From NCBI GenBank assembly GCA_905221615.1, contig CAJNDT010003824.1, positions 137,001-201,000 of the forward strand: a stretch of DNA of 64,000 nt, written 5' to 3'. The position numbers were made by a program, and so were the translations under genes. This DNA comes from Symbiodinium sp. CCMP2592 (lineage: Eukaryota > Sar > Dinophyceae > Suessiales > Symbiodiniaceae). The notes under the pieces are model-generated. The model was not told the origin of the DNA. It saw only the letters and a list, made by a program, of their open reading frames with translations, and did no database searches. Shown here piece by piece: positions 44,201 to 53,157 of the stretch (the first letter of the stretch is position 1; each line of letters opens with the position of its first letter).

Positions 44201-47200
44201 GTCCACGATGGAAAACAGCTTGATCTTCTTGCCGTCGATGTCGTAGTCATACATCATGTCGACGCCAACCACGTCTCCAAATTCCAACAGCTTCGGTTCT
44301 GCTGCAGGGCGGGCGCTCTTTGGACCTTTAGTCCTCGCACAGGTAGAACACGAAAGGCTCTTTGCTGCTTTGATCACGTCCTTGTCGGCCCCGGCAAGGT
44401 GCAGATGGCGGACCAGGTCCTCACGGGCAGGATGTCCGAGGTTCTGGTGTAGACGACGGAGAGCGGCTGCAGTGTCCTTGGGAACCTTTTTGTCGAACGT
44501 AATTCCAGCAGCACCTTCGCGGAGAGGGCGCTCGTCCTGATCATCTCGAGCATCTCCTTCTGCCATGTGGTTGGAGACGGTCTCTATAGCTGTAGCCCTG
44601 AAACATTGCTTGTTGTCGAGGAAGACTGTGCTGACTGACCCAAAAGTGGCGAGTTGGCGAAGCACTCTCTGTTGGGACTGCTCTGGTAGAGGATCGGTGG
44701 GGATCACAACTGAGCCGTAGCGCTGTACCTGCCATCGTCCACATACATCCACAACTTCGAAGAACTTCGCCTCATCAAACGCCCTGTTCGGAGGGGCTGG
44801 ATTGATCCACAACATAGAAGGCCTGGACTGGTCGAGCATAGTGATCAAGTAGTTCCCGGAATCAACCTGCGGGACGTCGTTCCAAGGGACCGGTTCCGCG
44901 ACGTAGCATCCGAAATCATTCGTCGCCTGCAGGGTCTGCTCGATCCCACCAATCTCAAGCAGGGCCACCGCCGGAGCAGGAAGAGGTTCCTGGGTCGGAG
45001 AGGCCAAAGCAAGAGATAACGAAGACAAAGACCAGGTGAGGAAAGCACTGGCTCTGGAAGCATTCCTCCACAAACTTTTCCTCATGCTCTTCTTGGGCCT
45101 CGAAGTCGTTGTTGAGGTAGAAGGGAAAGTAGTGGTGTCGGTGCCTTCGCCTCCTGGAGGCGGCGTCGCCCTCTGTGAAGGGAGGTGATTGACGATCTGT
45201 TTGCGGTCACGGGAGAGGTGGCGTAGATCATGTAGTGGGAATCCCCAGAAACGGAGTTGTCGGCGTTCTCCTTGTGTACTTCCGGCAAATCCCCTGGTGG
45301 AAAAAGCCGTCACGGACCACCTGTCACCGGCAGTCCATTGTTGGGCCGAGTGGAAGCGCTCCGGCACAAAGGACACCACGGTCCCGGAAGTAGGCTGCAC
45401 CTTCCCCTTGATCTCGCGCCCCTTGGGGTCCAACACGATGTCGTCACCCTTGGCATGCCCATTCTCCTGCCACAAGCCTCCTCCACCAGTGAAGTCGCCG
45501 GCGCAGGTGATGTAGTTCAAGGTGCCTCTGAGGTTGTTGAAGTCGGCGTGAACTCGTGGAGAACAATTGTACGCAATCGAGAGGGATGACCACCTTGCAT
45601 CGGGTTGTTTTGCGAGGATGTAGTTCTTGAGGTAGATGCAAAGGGACGCGTACTTCGAGGTATTGGCACAGATCCCCCTCATGTTCCCGTAGGTGTAGTA
45701 GCCAAGGGAAATCCTGCAGGAGCCGGTGTCACCTTCCCCCATAGCCTTTTTCCTAGCCCGAGCACCTCGATTGGGAAAGTCTTCTCCGTTCTTGCCGAAG
45801 GTGGCCTCCAAGACCGAAGCAAGGGTCTCCGCAGAGTAGTCCTCCTTGAGGATGGCCTCCGAGAGGAAGTTCTCGACATTCTCAGAAAGCAACACAAAGG
45901 AGTCCTGGTCCTCGCCGACGAGTTCCTCCCATATCTCCTCGTTATCTTCGTCGCCCTCGTGGTAGGAGAACACGGCGTCCTCGGTCTCCCCGGAGATTTC
46001 GCACAGGTCCTGTTCCTCGCGGAATCCGGAGTAGGCTCCGCTCACTGGGGGCCCACCTGGTCCTTCAGCACCGCAAGGCGTTGTTCCAATGCCCTGATCT
46101 CTTCCAGGACCTGCTCCGGCGGGTCCACATGCATCCGCTCCTTGGTGGCGTTCTTCTCCGCGCCGCGCTTCGTAGGAGACGCCTTCGGAGGGGTCTGGGC
46201 CGTGAAGCTCGAAGGAGTCAGGGGCTTCTGGTCCTTGTCCGCCTGGCTCATCGCTGACACCTCCTCCCAAGACCGGGACGACGCGGACCCTGGATAGGGG
46301 ATCTTGGCATAGCGCTCGGGCTCCTCCATCATCTCGCGGCGGGACGGTCCCGCCTTCACTTCCTTCTCCTCCGACGTCCGGCGGTACCACAGAACAAAGC
46401 GCTTGAGGTCCGGACTCATGTTGATCCCGTTCTCCCGTTCTTCGCGCGAGGCCCACTCCGCATACTGTCGAGGAATCTGGAAGTAAGCACTTCCTTTGTA
46501 GCGCCCGATCGTCATGATGGTGTTGTCCGGCGTCTCGTGGTAGTCCCTGATGTGGCGCATCAGCGTTCCCCTCGTCACCTTGGAGTCGTAGGCCACTCCG
46601 ATGCGATCTGCCTCCATCTTCAGATCGGCGAGCTTCATCCCCGACATCCCTTTCGGGACACCCTTCTCCTCCTTGTCGATCGCTTTGGACTCGGTGATCG
46701 CGCTGCGCAGCTCCTCCACGGTCCATGTTGACATCGGGTTCAGGTTGAGGCGGGTCGCTTCGGAGAGGAGCTCGCTCTTGGTCATCTGCCATGTTGGGCG
46801 AGACGACATTACCAGAGAGGCCGGGAGGAGTTCGAATTGGGGCAATCGGTCTACGATTGAACACTGTTCGGCCGATCCAGAGGCATTGGTGGCAGTTCGT
46901 GGCATCGGCAGGCATCGCATTCCAGAAGTCAACTGCAAGAGGAAGACCGCGCTGAGAACGACAACTGATGCTGAAAGTTTCCCTGACGCTACCGAGCACC
47001 TTCAGGAGATTGTCTCGTAGCAATGACTGTTGTGTATTCCAATTCACAGGACTGAACAGGGATTTCCGAGGAGTGACATGGATGCGTATCAGAGAATATT
47101 GTGTCTCTATCCAAAAGTCTGATGAAATACGGGTCCCGTTCCACCATTTCACGAAGTTCTCGACAGACAGGGTCTCACTGATAAGGATGTTCTTCACTTC

Positions 47201-49486
47201 GGGAGGGATCTTCTTGGCATAAAATATCTGAGGAAACTGTGCTTGAGGTGGTCGGCTTTCGGGGAGAGCGTTAACTGCTACAAAGGCTTCGTAAGGTCCC
47301 GTTCCCCCACTGCAGTCCGCCATGTATGCTGCCGAGTCGAGAAGGATCTGTACCTCTCCGCGGACGCACTTATTGGCGTCCCACATCTTGGGCTGTGCTT
47401 CCAGCGGGATGCCCTGGCCTCCGGGATGAACGCTTATTGCCGGATGCCCGGTGGGGGTCGAAAGCAGAGGATGGCCGCTGACACGCACAGCTTCGAAGTC
47501 CGCCTTGTGCTCCTTCAGGTTATAGACCATTCCGAGTTCGGCTAAAACAGAGCGGCTCAGTAGTAGTGGTAAGTCTCCATGGATGATAGCCACCTTCACG
47601 AGCACCCACGAAGAACCCACCTTGAAAGAAACCACGATGGCATAGTTCGAGGAATAGATCCTAGAAGCTCCGAACCTGAAGTTGTCTGACTCACCCAGCA
47701 AAGGAACCTCGATGTTGAAGGCCTTGAGGACCTCCACATAGCGCTGCAGCCACGAAGTTCCTGCTACCGATTTGGTACACGCACTGTCGGTAATCGCAAG
47801 GAGGTTCTCGCTCAAAGGACCACTCGTCATGAAAACCTCGTTGGAGATGTTGGCGGTCTGGGGCTTGTTAGGTTCAGGGCTTCCTTTGGGCTTACCGTTG
47901 GGAGGTCCAGGGCATTCAGGATCTTTGTACCAGTGGCCGCGCTGTTTGCAGACACTGCAAAAGGAGCGCTGTTTGGCGCTCAGGATCTTGTTCTCGATGG
48001 CTTTCTTCACTTCATCTGGCTCCAAGTTGCGCCCTTTTACTGCATCACGGTACTGGGCCTTCGCAGTCATAAACGCCTCGTAGAGCTCGGCCTCCTCCGG
48101 GTTGAGGGGGTCCTCGGCGTCGAGGTCCTCGTCGGCCTCCTCAGGGATGGGCTCCGCGTTGTTGGCGGAGTTCACCTTCAGGTTGTTCTTAGCTCGTTCC
48201 CAAGGCTTTGGGTGGTCCTTGTCCCAGGGGCGTCGAAGACTCTTCTCATGAAGAACTGCAGCACGCTGAAGCTTGGTACACACGAACTCGTTGTTCACGC
48301 TCCCAAGGATGGCCAATTCCTCGGAGTGGGACAAAGACAGCGCGCTCAGATAAGCCCAAGCGCGAGCGGTCTCCGGAAGCTTGCACTCGATCTCAACCAG
48401 CCTGGCATAAGCACGATCGAAGGTAGCATTGAACTCGCGCACCGATTGGGTCGGGCCCCGCCGGAGCTTCCTGAAGAAACCATTGAGAGCCTCCGCTATC
48501 TTTCCCACTTCGATCTCCTGGTAGCGCTCAGCAATCCATGCCTTAAAACGTTCTACACCGTCAGGAACGCAAAGCTCGGCAACCTCGAGCTCCTCAGCCT
48601 CAATCCACGCGCGCCCCTTGAGGTTCTGGTACAGGAGGAGGGCCTGTTGGGCGCAAGGAGTCCGAGTGACCCGGACCCACGCCTCGATCTGGCGGATGTA
48701 GCTGCGTGCCGATTGTCCGAGCTCGTCTCCACTGTTTTCTGCTGAGAAGGTGGGCACAGACATCCTCTCGCTGAAAGTGCCTCGGCGCTCGCCATCATCC
48801 GACGAAGGAGCACGAGACTGGTTCCCATCAAAGGACTGCTGGTGGGACTGCCACTCTCCTCCAGGAATGGCATTGCGATGCCACTCCGTCTCCCAGGGAT
48901 TATTCGAAGTGTTCGCCGAAGTCGATCGAGTCCACTCGGTCTCCCAAGGTCCAGTCGAATTGTTCGCCGAGTGAGAATTGGACCACTCGGCTTCCCAGGG
49001 TGAGGTAGTCGCCGAAGAAGATCGAGTCCAGGAGGCCTCCCAGGCGCCGCCGTCACCAGGCGAGTGCCCGCGATTCCCAGACCAGGAATGCCCCTGGTTG
49101 TATCCCGAGTTCCAGCCTGAAGACCACGTAGAAGCCCACGATGACTGCTCCGGCCAGGAGCCATTCCACACATGCTTCGTAGGGTCGTAGGACTGCCAAG
49201 GAGAGTTCTCGTTCCAGTCGTGTCTCTCCTCGGGCTGCTTGCCAGAGGGTTGAGGCTCATCGTTGTCCCTGTCAACGGCAGGGTCCCCCTTAGCATTCTC
49301 GGCGTCATCGCCCGAATGCTTCCCCTTTCGCCAAGCACGGCGGGAACCACCGCCGTCATCACCGTGTCCATCGGGAGGATCAACTTCGCCGGGAGGATGA
49401 GCGGCCCGGGCGGCATCAGCCCAGGGATCTAAGGGCGCTGCGGCGCCGTCATCGTCACAAGGTCCATCGCCTAGCAAAGAAGTCAT
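41222..49486 (-). CDS. Copia-type polyprotein with embedded TET/JBP-like dioxygenase domain (2,754 aa)
   Basis: Domains in order: Trp-rich N-terminus with WE(T/A)EW repeats (about residues 144-205); gag with zinc knuckle C510, C513, H518, C525; aspartic protease DSAC (D567); a stretch of biased composition (about 893-1148) that overlaps another frame; an Fe(II)/2OG dioxygenase-like domain (about 1230-1400: H1313-x-D1315, GGGGLW, H1379, R1389); integrase with H1680, H1685, C1713, C1716 and catalytic D1743, D1802, E1837; reverse transcriptase with VHVDD (D2374, D2375); RNase H starting FHDAGW (D2527) and ending near LVWVPTHLQRADILTK. The ATG is 14 bases from the primer-binding site. All catalytic residues named are present and there is no stop or frameshift, so it may be active. 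The dioxygenase assignment is mine, from motif pattern. Confidence 0.9.
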   Translation of the reverse strand: MTSLLGDGPCDDDGAAAPLDPWADAARAAHPPGEVDPPDGHGDDGGGSRRAWRKGKHSGDDAENAKGDPAVDRDNDEPQPSGKQPEERHDWNENSPWQSYDPTKHVWNGSWPEQSSWASTWSSGWNSGYNQGHSWSGNRGHSPGDGGAWEASWTRSSSATTSPWEAEWSNSHSANNSTGPWETEWTRSTSANTSNNPWETEWHRNAIPGGEWQSHQQSFDGNQSRAPSSDDGERRGTFSERMSVPTFSAENSGDELGQSARSYIRQIEAWVRVTRTPCAQQALLLYQNLKGRAWIEAEELEVAELCVPDGVERFKAWIAERYQEIEVGKIAEALNGFFRKLRRGPTQSVREFNATFDRAYARLVEIECKLPETARAWAYLSALSLSHSEELAILGSVNNEFVCTKLQRAAVLHEKSLRRPWDKDHPKPWERAKNNLKVNSANNAEPIPEEADEDLDAEDPLNPEEAELYEAFMTAKAQYRDAVKGRNLEPDEVKKAIENKILSAKQRSFCSVCKQRGHWYKDPECPGPPNGKPKGSPEPNKPQTANISNEVFMTSGPLSENLLAITDSACTKSVAGTSWLQRYVEVLKAFNIEVPLLGESDNFRFGASRIYSSNYAIVVSFKVGSSWVLVKVAIIHGDLPLLLSRSVLAELGMVYNLKEHKADFEAVRVSGHPLLSTPTGHPAISVHPGGQGIPLEAQPKMWDANKCVRGEVQILLDSAAYMADCSGGTGPYEAFVAVNALPESRPPQAQFPQIFYAKKIPPEVKNILISETLSVENFVKWWNGTRISSDFWIETQYSLIRIHVTPRKSLFSPVNWNTQQSLLRDNLLKVLGSVRETFSISCRSQRGLPLAVDFWNAMPADATNCHQCLWIGRTVFNRRPIAPIRTPPGLSGNVVSPNMADDQERAPLRSDPPQPEPDVNMDRGGAAQRDHRVQSDRQGGEGCPERDVGDEARRSEDGGRSHRSGLRLQGDEGNADAPHQGLPRDAGQHHHDDRALQRKCLLPDSSTVCGVGLARRTGERDQHESGPQALCSVVPPDVGGEGSEGGTVPPRDDGGARALCQDPLSRVRVVPVLGGGVSDEPGGQGPEAPDSFELHGPDPSEGVSYEARRGEERHQGADACGPAGAGPGRDQGIGTTPCGAEGPGGPPVSGAYSGFREEQDLCEISGETEDAVFSYHEGDEDNEEIWEELVGEDQDSFVLLSENVENFLSEAILKEDYSAETLASVLEATFGKNGEDFPNRGARARKKAMGEGDTGSCRISLGYYTYGNMRGICANTSKYASLCIYLKNYILAKQPDARWSSLSIAYNCSPRVHADFNNLRGTLNYITCAGDFTGGGGLWQENGHAKGDDIVLDPKGREIKGKVQPTSGTVVSFVPERFHSAQQWTAGDRWSVTAFSTRGFAGSTQGERRQLRFWGFPLHDLRHLSRDRKQIVNHLPSQRATPPPGGEGTDTTTFPSTSTTTSRPKKSMRKSLWRNASRASAFLTWSLSSLSLALASPTQEPLPAPAVALLEIGGIEQTLQATNDFGCYVAEPVPWNDVPQVDSGNYLITMLDQSRPSMLWINPAPPNRAFDEAKFFEVVDVCGRWQVQRYGSVVIPTDPLPEQSQQRVLRQLATFGSVSTVFLDNKQCFRATAIETVSNHMAEGDARDDQDERPLREGAAGITFDKKVPKDTAAALRRLHQNLGHPAREDLVRHLHLAGADKDVIKAAKSLSCSTCARTKGPKSARPAAEPKLLEFGDVVGVDMMYDYDIDGKKIKLFSIVDHASSYQVVVQVPQQTGTVLEKAFVKHWIQVFGAPKVITLDLERGIQDAFGRLADWFHIDLRTSAGQAHWQSGFTERHGKWWKEIFARVVQDQTVRGDEVEEAIAATSTAKNELRRRCGWAPCQIVFGKNPRGDDDLRFEVEEGGGELLRTPDSAQQRREMIRNAAKLSFFRSRTEDKIRRGMSQRARVKPRDLDNGAMVLFWRKPANKKTGLWKGPGTIIGRQDNNYWVSHSGRCYLCAPEHLRKALPEELGGMFALRATKDDLLRLVERNYDDSAVFPGEDDAEIGDKDLFDAIMDLSEPEGEEGENETGDMELDNGDLPDERPPGPPREDLPRAVRKRFSTKRPEPYENPKEKENVNEAHMLKRATTKRGRDKQLEKEIPWNMIPEEKRQLFIDAEHKQWEEHLRLGALRPLDVTESAEKMKSGRVLSSRFAYRDKNLARRRTDPSVEWKAKSRLVVSGHTDPDIISGALRTDSPTVSRTAVMTLLQLAASQLDSNWGIAAGDVTAAFLNGEKLDRELYLRQPKHGLPGLHPDQLIKIEKGVFGLIDSPRKWWKKFKKDIQNLTIDLPDNKKGKFFASPLDPCVFQLVELDAEGKRGTGPPLCYAAVHVDDILLVGPRALRASVQEQLSKCFPVDEWEEDVFDFIGSHIETRHDGIFVSQSSYATNRLFEIYVDPKAPADALADPEQVADNRSLVGALSWLASQSRPDLACGVSMCQQLQARPTIEDIRFTNTMAKRALLHKDEGILLAKVPLDEMVVTVFHDAGWSNAPDSNADPVYFLYEEDERNGRITEGPWVNKARKTKKRNSSVASQLGTLVMVCGKDGVTSAGSPASILEWRSHACDRVCRSTFGAETMGCIEGFELGQYVRAMIDSFLSGKITRDSGKGIPILGVTDCRSLYDHMHRDGLPRTPSDRRLAIDIACLRQTLTEETADHDDARAPLVWVPTHLQRADILTKPKLASDWWPLSGRLSLPLKEGNVVLKQCKSEDRC
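46042..46809 (-). CDS. Overlapping reading frame with SAP-like motif inside element A
   Basis: A 255-residue frame from ATG 46809 runs in a different frame from the polyprotein. It reads MTKSELLSEATRLNLNP, WTVEELRSAITES, GRYKGSAYFQIP and ends LEQRLAVLKDQVGPQ. Its composition is protein-like and the start resembles a SAP-type helix-loop-helix, whereas the polyprotein frame across the same bases is Gly/Arg/Asp-rich. It probably represents the true product of this segment, reached by frameshifting, splicing or separate initiation. Confidence 0.6.
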   Translation of the reverse strand: MSSRPTWQMTKSELLSEATRLNLNPMSTWTVEELRSAITESKAIDKEEKGVPKGMSGMKLADLKMEADRIGVAYDSKVTRGTLMRHIRDYHETPDNTIMTIGRYKGSAYFQIPRQYAEWASREERENGINMSPDLKRFVLWYRRTSEEKEVKAGPSRREMMEEPERYAKIPYPGSASSRSWEEVSAMSQADKDQKPLTPSSFTAQTPPKASPTKRGAEKNATKERMHVDPPEQVLEEIRALEQRLAVLKDQVGPQ

Positions 49487-49490
49487 CTAG

Positions 49491-49514
49491 GAGCCCTAAG
49501 GGCTCCGCTACCAA
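49491..49514 (-). promoter_or_regulatory. Primer-binding site with overlapping hairpin
   Basis: On the minus strand TTGGTAGCGGAGCC directly follows the 5' LTR. TGGTA...GAGC matches the usual copia primer site complementary to a tRNA 3' end (of initiator-Met type in many copia elements). It overlaps a perfect inverted repeat GAGCCC-TAA-GGGCTC (49491-49505). Confidence 0.7.
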
Positions 49515-49721
49515 TCTAAGACTACGGCAGCAAGGGATGGCTGTTTTCCCCTGTGCTTCGGCAAAAGCTCATGAGCCTGAGTCGTCGAGGAGCGAAGCAA
49601 TGCCATATGCACTGGAACATCCCCCTTGAGGAGCGAAGCAATGCGATATGCACCGGAACACCTGCGTAGAACGGCCTGAAAGAAACTGTGCAAAGGCCTA
49701 GCAGCGATCTTCAGATTTACA
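49515..49721 (-). repeat. 5' LTR of element A
   Basis: 207 bp, identical to the other LTR except for one base. It is followed by GTTAG at 49722-49726, the second copy of the target duplication. Promoter and polyadenylation signals could not be picked out. Confidence 0.93.
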
Positions 49722-49726
49722 GTTAG

Positions 49727-50238
49727 AATAGGGTTTTGGGGTTCACTATACTACAATTAAAATAAAGAACCCCCCAAATAGTATTGTGTTGTTGATCATC
49801 TTCGGGTTGAGGACTCTGAGGTGAATGAAACGCAGACATCCAGTTTTAAAGAAGGGGTCACAGCAAACGGACCATGCAAAAGCGATCGGCCTTATGTTTT
49901 CACGCGAAGCCAGAAAGTAACATGTTTGATCTATGCAGAGCGTCTAAGCTGTGACGTGTCAAGCGGCTTTACATGCTTGTGATCACAACGAGCACTGCTG
50001 TCAGCCAAAGCTTCATACTCCAGCCACCAGGTCTTCACTCAACAGACCACATGACTGAACAGGCTTCAACACTCCTCCTTGGCATTATCCCTTCGGGTGT
50101 ATGCCACATGTCATTTGTAAATTCACAAGCATCACTTCGAAGCTCGAGCATGCAAAGTCACCTCCCTTCTGTACCAGTGTGGTTTCCAGTAGCCGCGGGT
50201 CTCAGTGACCTTTTCGAGAAAGGCCATCATTGGGATGA
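49727..50238. other. Remainder of the interrupted inverted-repeat element and spacer
   Basis: AATAGGGTTTTGGGGTTC (from 49727) continues the inverted-repeat element cut at 41,033-41,038 by element A. The rest, up to the stop of element B, has no recognisable LTR and no gene. Confidence 0.45.
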
Positions 50239-53157
50239 TCAACCCAGTCGTCTTGATGATGATGAACCCCTCTCTCTCCTTATATAAAGTGGAACCTGCC
50301 CTTCGCACCAATCACAGAACCCGTAGGACTTTACACGATGCGATGCCAAGCGAAAGCCATGACAATCTTGACGAACATGCACATTCTTCCCGTGCTCCGT
50401 CATGTAGAATGGCCCTTCAAACCTGAAATACTCTGCTTGCGGCTCCACGACCTCATGACGCCACTCAGCCTGTGTTCCCGCGTCTCGCAAGATTCCCGGT
50501 CTACTGCTTGATCGTTGGGGACTCTGACGTAGCATTGGAGCTGTGTCCAGCGCCCTTGTCATCGCTCCCTGCATTGCTCCTTCCACTCTCGCTTGAGGTG
50601 TTTGTCCTCCGACATCATGTGACTCATCCCAGGCGCGATCCAGCTCCGTTTCCACCGCGGCCTTGGCTAGGTCCCTCATGCGTTGAAGTCTTTGTGCCTT
50701 CTTTCCTTTTATTGCACGATTCCACATGCAATGACCACACCACTTTACCATCTCCCAGATGGCAACAGCTCCAAGACAACAGACTGCTACTACCAACACC
50801 AGCTCATCAACTCCTGCCAGATTCAACGGCTCCTTTTCTGCCGCCTCTGCAACAGGAACTGACTTTAGCGCCAACGTCAGCAAACACAGCATGATTGTCT
50901 TCACAAGCTTTGATTGGGTGGCCTCGTCAGGTAGACACTCAAAACCCCACATCTCCAGAAGTTCCCAAAGCCGTACTTTAGGGTGCGCCTTAGTTCCCAG
51001 ATCCGCCAGCTGCTTGCGTCCCTCCACAAATTCAATCTGTAGAAGTCCCAGCTCAACCTGTTGTAGAACATAGGCGCTTCGCACTCGTAAGTGCCGGGTC
51101 CTCCATGAGCCCGGCCCTCCCTCCAGCATCGCCGTAGCTGCTGCATTGTCTACTCGAAGTACTCGGTCCACTCGTCTGCCACAGAACTCATCAATCAAGC
51201 AAGCGATTCCTTCCGCAAGAACAGCAGTTTGGGTTGCTTCCAGCAGCTCTGACTCCATTGTTGATAACGTAACCATGCCTTGGCGAGTCGCCTTCCAAGC
51301 AATGGGGCTGTCATTTAGCGTCACCAGCGCCGCTCCGTTGGATCGGGAACCGGTGGGAGCAAAGCTAGCGTCCGAATAGGCTATAACCCTTAACCAATTG
51401 AACCCAGTATCACCTGTGTACGTGTTGTCTGTGCGCGCGGTGTGTGGTGGGTTGCTTGTGGTTGTGCTGCTGCTTGCCGATGCTTCCTTCTTGTAGTCGC
51501 CGATCACGAGCTTCATCTGCACCGTTGCCGACAAGTAGGATAACACTCTTTTGGCGATGCGGGTCACTCTTTTCGGATGCTTTGAAACCCACTGTGACAT
51601 ATGTGCCACGACAAACTGTAGATCAGGTCTGCTCCGCATCGTCAACCATAGTAGTTCGCCTACCATTCTCTGGCCCATTCGTAAATCATCTTCATTGAAC
51701 TCTTCGACATAGCCATCCACATCCTCGGCGACCCATTCCTTTGGACATGGCAACTGCGTTGGGGTGGCCTCTGTCATTTCATGCGACCCCAGCAGATCCC
51801 GAATGTAACCCGACTGTCGTAGTTCAAAAGCTCCCGTGGATGTTTGTGTCACCTCGGTTCCAAGATATCGTGTGCCCTCTGGTGCATCTGCCCATTGAAG
51901 TGTTGAGCAAGGCCATTTTTCACGCACCCAGCTGTCCAGTGCCTGAACCACCTTCGTAGATCCCAAAAAGAAGAGGTCATCGACGTAGGTAACCAACAGG
52001 GCCACCAAAGACTTCTTCTCCTTTTCAACATGATAGACCATCCAAACTTCCTTGTCCACATCTGAGGCCTTCATCTCCAAGTGTCCTTCTTTGTAGGGGA
52101 TCTTCGCTGAAGTCAATCTCCGGGTTCTGCAAGCTGACCATATCGACGGAGATTCCCTCAGACCATATAGTGGTCTCTGCACTAGCCAAACCTCTGTTGG
52201 CGAAGCGTAGCCTCTTTCCACCAAAAACCTTGGCGGTTGAACTGCATACTGAGACAAACCTTCTGGCCACTCAGCCAAAAGAAAGGCCGATGATATGTCA
52301 CTGGATGCTCCTCTCCAGCGCCTTGCAGCTCCATAGCATAGGGCCGCTCTGAAGGTTTCAATAGATGCCCCGCCCGCGTACAACGAACCATATCCTTCTT
52401 CACGTACTGCATGGTTGCCACAAAGAACCAAGCGATAGCGCCTTCGAAGCCGGTTTCCTGCAACATCGGGAGGTTTCAAAGTATGCACCCCTTTGGTCGG
52501 CACAAGTCTCAACTTCCCTTGTCGTTGTAGGTCCGCTGCCTCTTGACTCGAGAGCCTTCGCAAAGTTCCTGAGCCAAACAAACTGTCCAGCTCCTTTTTT
52601 ATTGCAGCATCCCAACGCTCAGCAACAGGACGTACTTGTTCCAGGGGTACTGTGTGAACAACTTGTAAATCACCTTGTAGGTTGTCGATCACAGCCTCAT
52701 AGTCAGGCTCCTGGTTCACAGCAGCCGCCTTCAAACAAGCTTCCATGTTCTTCTTGTCCAAGCCTTCCAACTCCTTGCTCGTACCATGGATCATGTTGTG
52801 GATGGTCTCGGCAATCCTTTTGGCTTCGTCTACCACATGATCACTTGCTTCTTGTAGATCATCAGCCAACGCCTGCTCCTCCTCAAGAAGCAACCTTAGA
52901 GCGGCTGCCCGCTCTTCCATGTCCTCGAGCAACTGTTGGTGAGCTTCATTCAAGCTAGTCAAGGAATTTTGCAACTTCTCTTCATCATTCCCAGACTTGT
53001 GGCTGAGCAACGCAATCTCTTTCTTTTCTGCCACACCCGCCACCAACGGAAAACCCATCTCCTGTAGCTTGATCGCGTTGCCATAGCGAAGGTTGGTAGC
53101 TCTTGGATGGTATGTGACCAACACAACCCGATCTCCTTCATGAGGCTGTAGTTCATG
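50239..53157 (-). pseudogene. Reverse transcriptase and RNase H region of element B
   Basis: A frame open from just after the TGA at 53158-53160 gives about 970 residues. It begins HELQPHEGDRVVLVTYHPRA (the end of the dioxygenase-like domain), followed by a coiled-coil-like region (ERAAALRLLLEEEQALADDL). Then come reverse transcriptase motifs (YRLVLCGNHA, SDISSAFLLAEWPEG, YVDDLFFLG at about 51,965-51,989) and RNase H motifs (AYSDASFAPTGSRSNGAALV at 51,364-51,400, TMESELLEATQTAVLAEG, RVDNAAATAML, EGRKQLADLGTKAHP). The C-terminus has two hydrophobic stretches and a Cys-containing tail (GFCDWCEGQVPLY). Confidence 0.8.

Larger units (their letters stand above)
41039..49721 (-). mobile_element. 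Full-length Ty1/copia-like LTR retrotransposon (element A)
   Basis: 8,683 bp: two 207-bp LTRs with one difference found by direct comparison, a 5-bp target duplication, a primer-binding site beside the 5' LTR, and one uninterrupted reading frame covering gag, protease, integrase, reverse transcriptase and RNase H in the copia order. The near-identical LTRs mean a recent insertion. It lies within an older GGGGCCT-type inverted-repeat element. Confidence 0.93.

Noticed and set aside
47772..49432. Plus-strand frames over the gag of element A (103 and 270 residues)
   Set aside because: Antisense shadows of the polyprotein with no independent motif.
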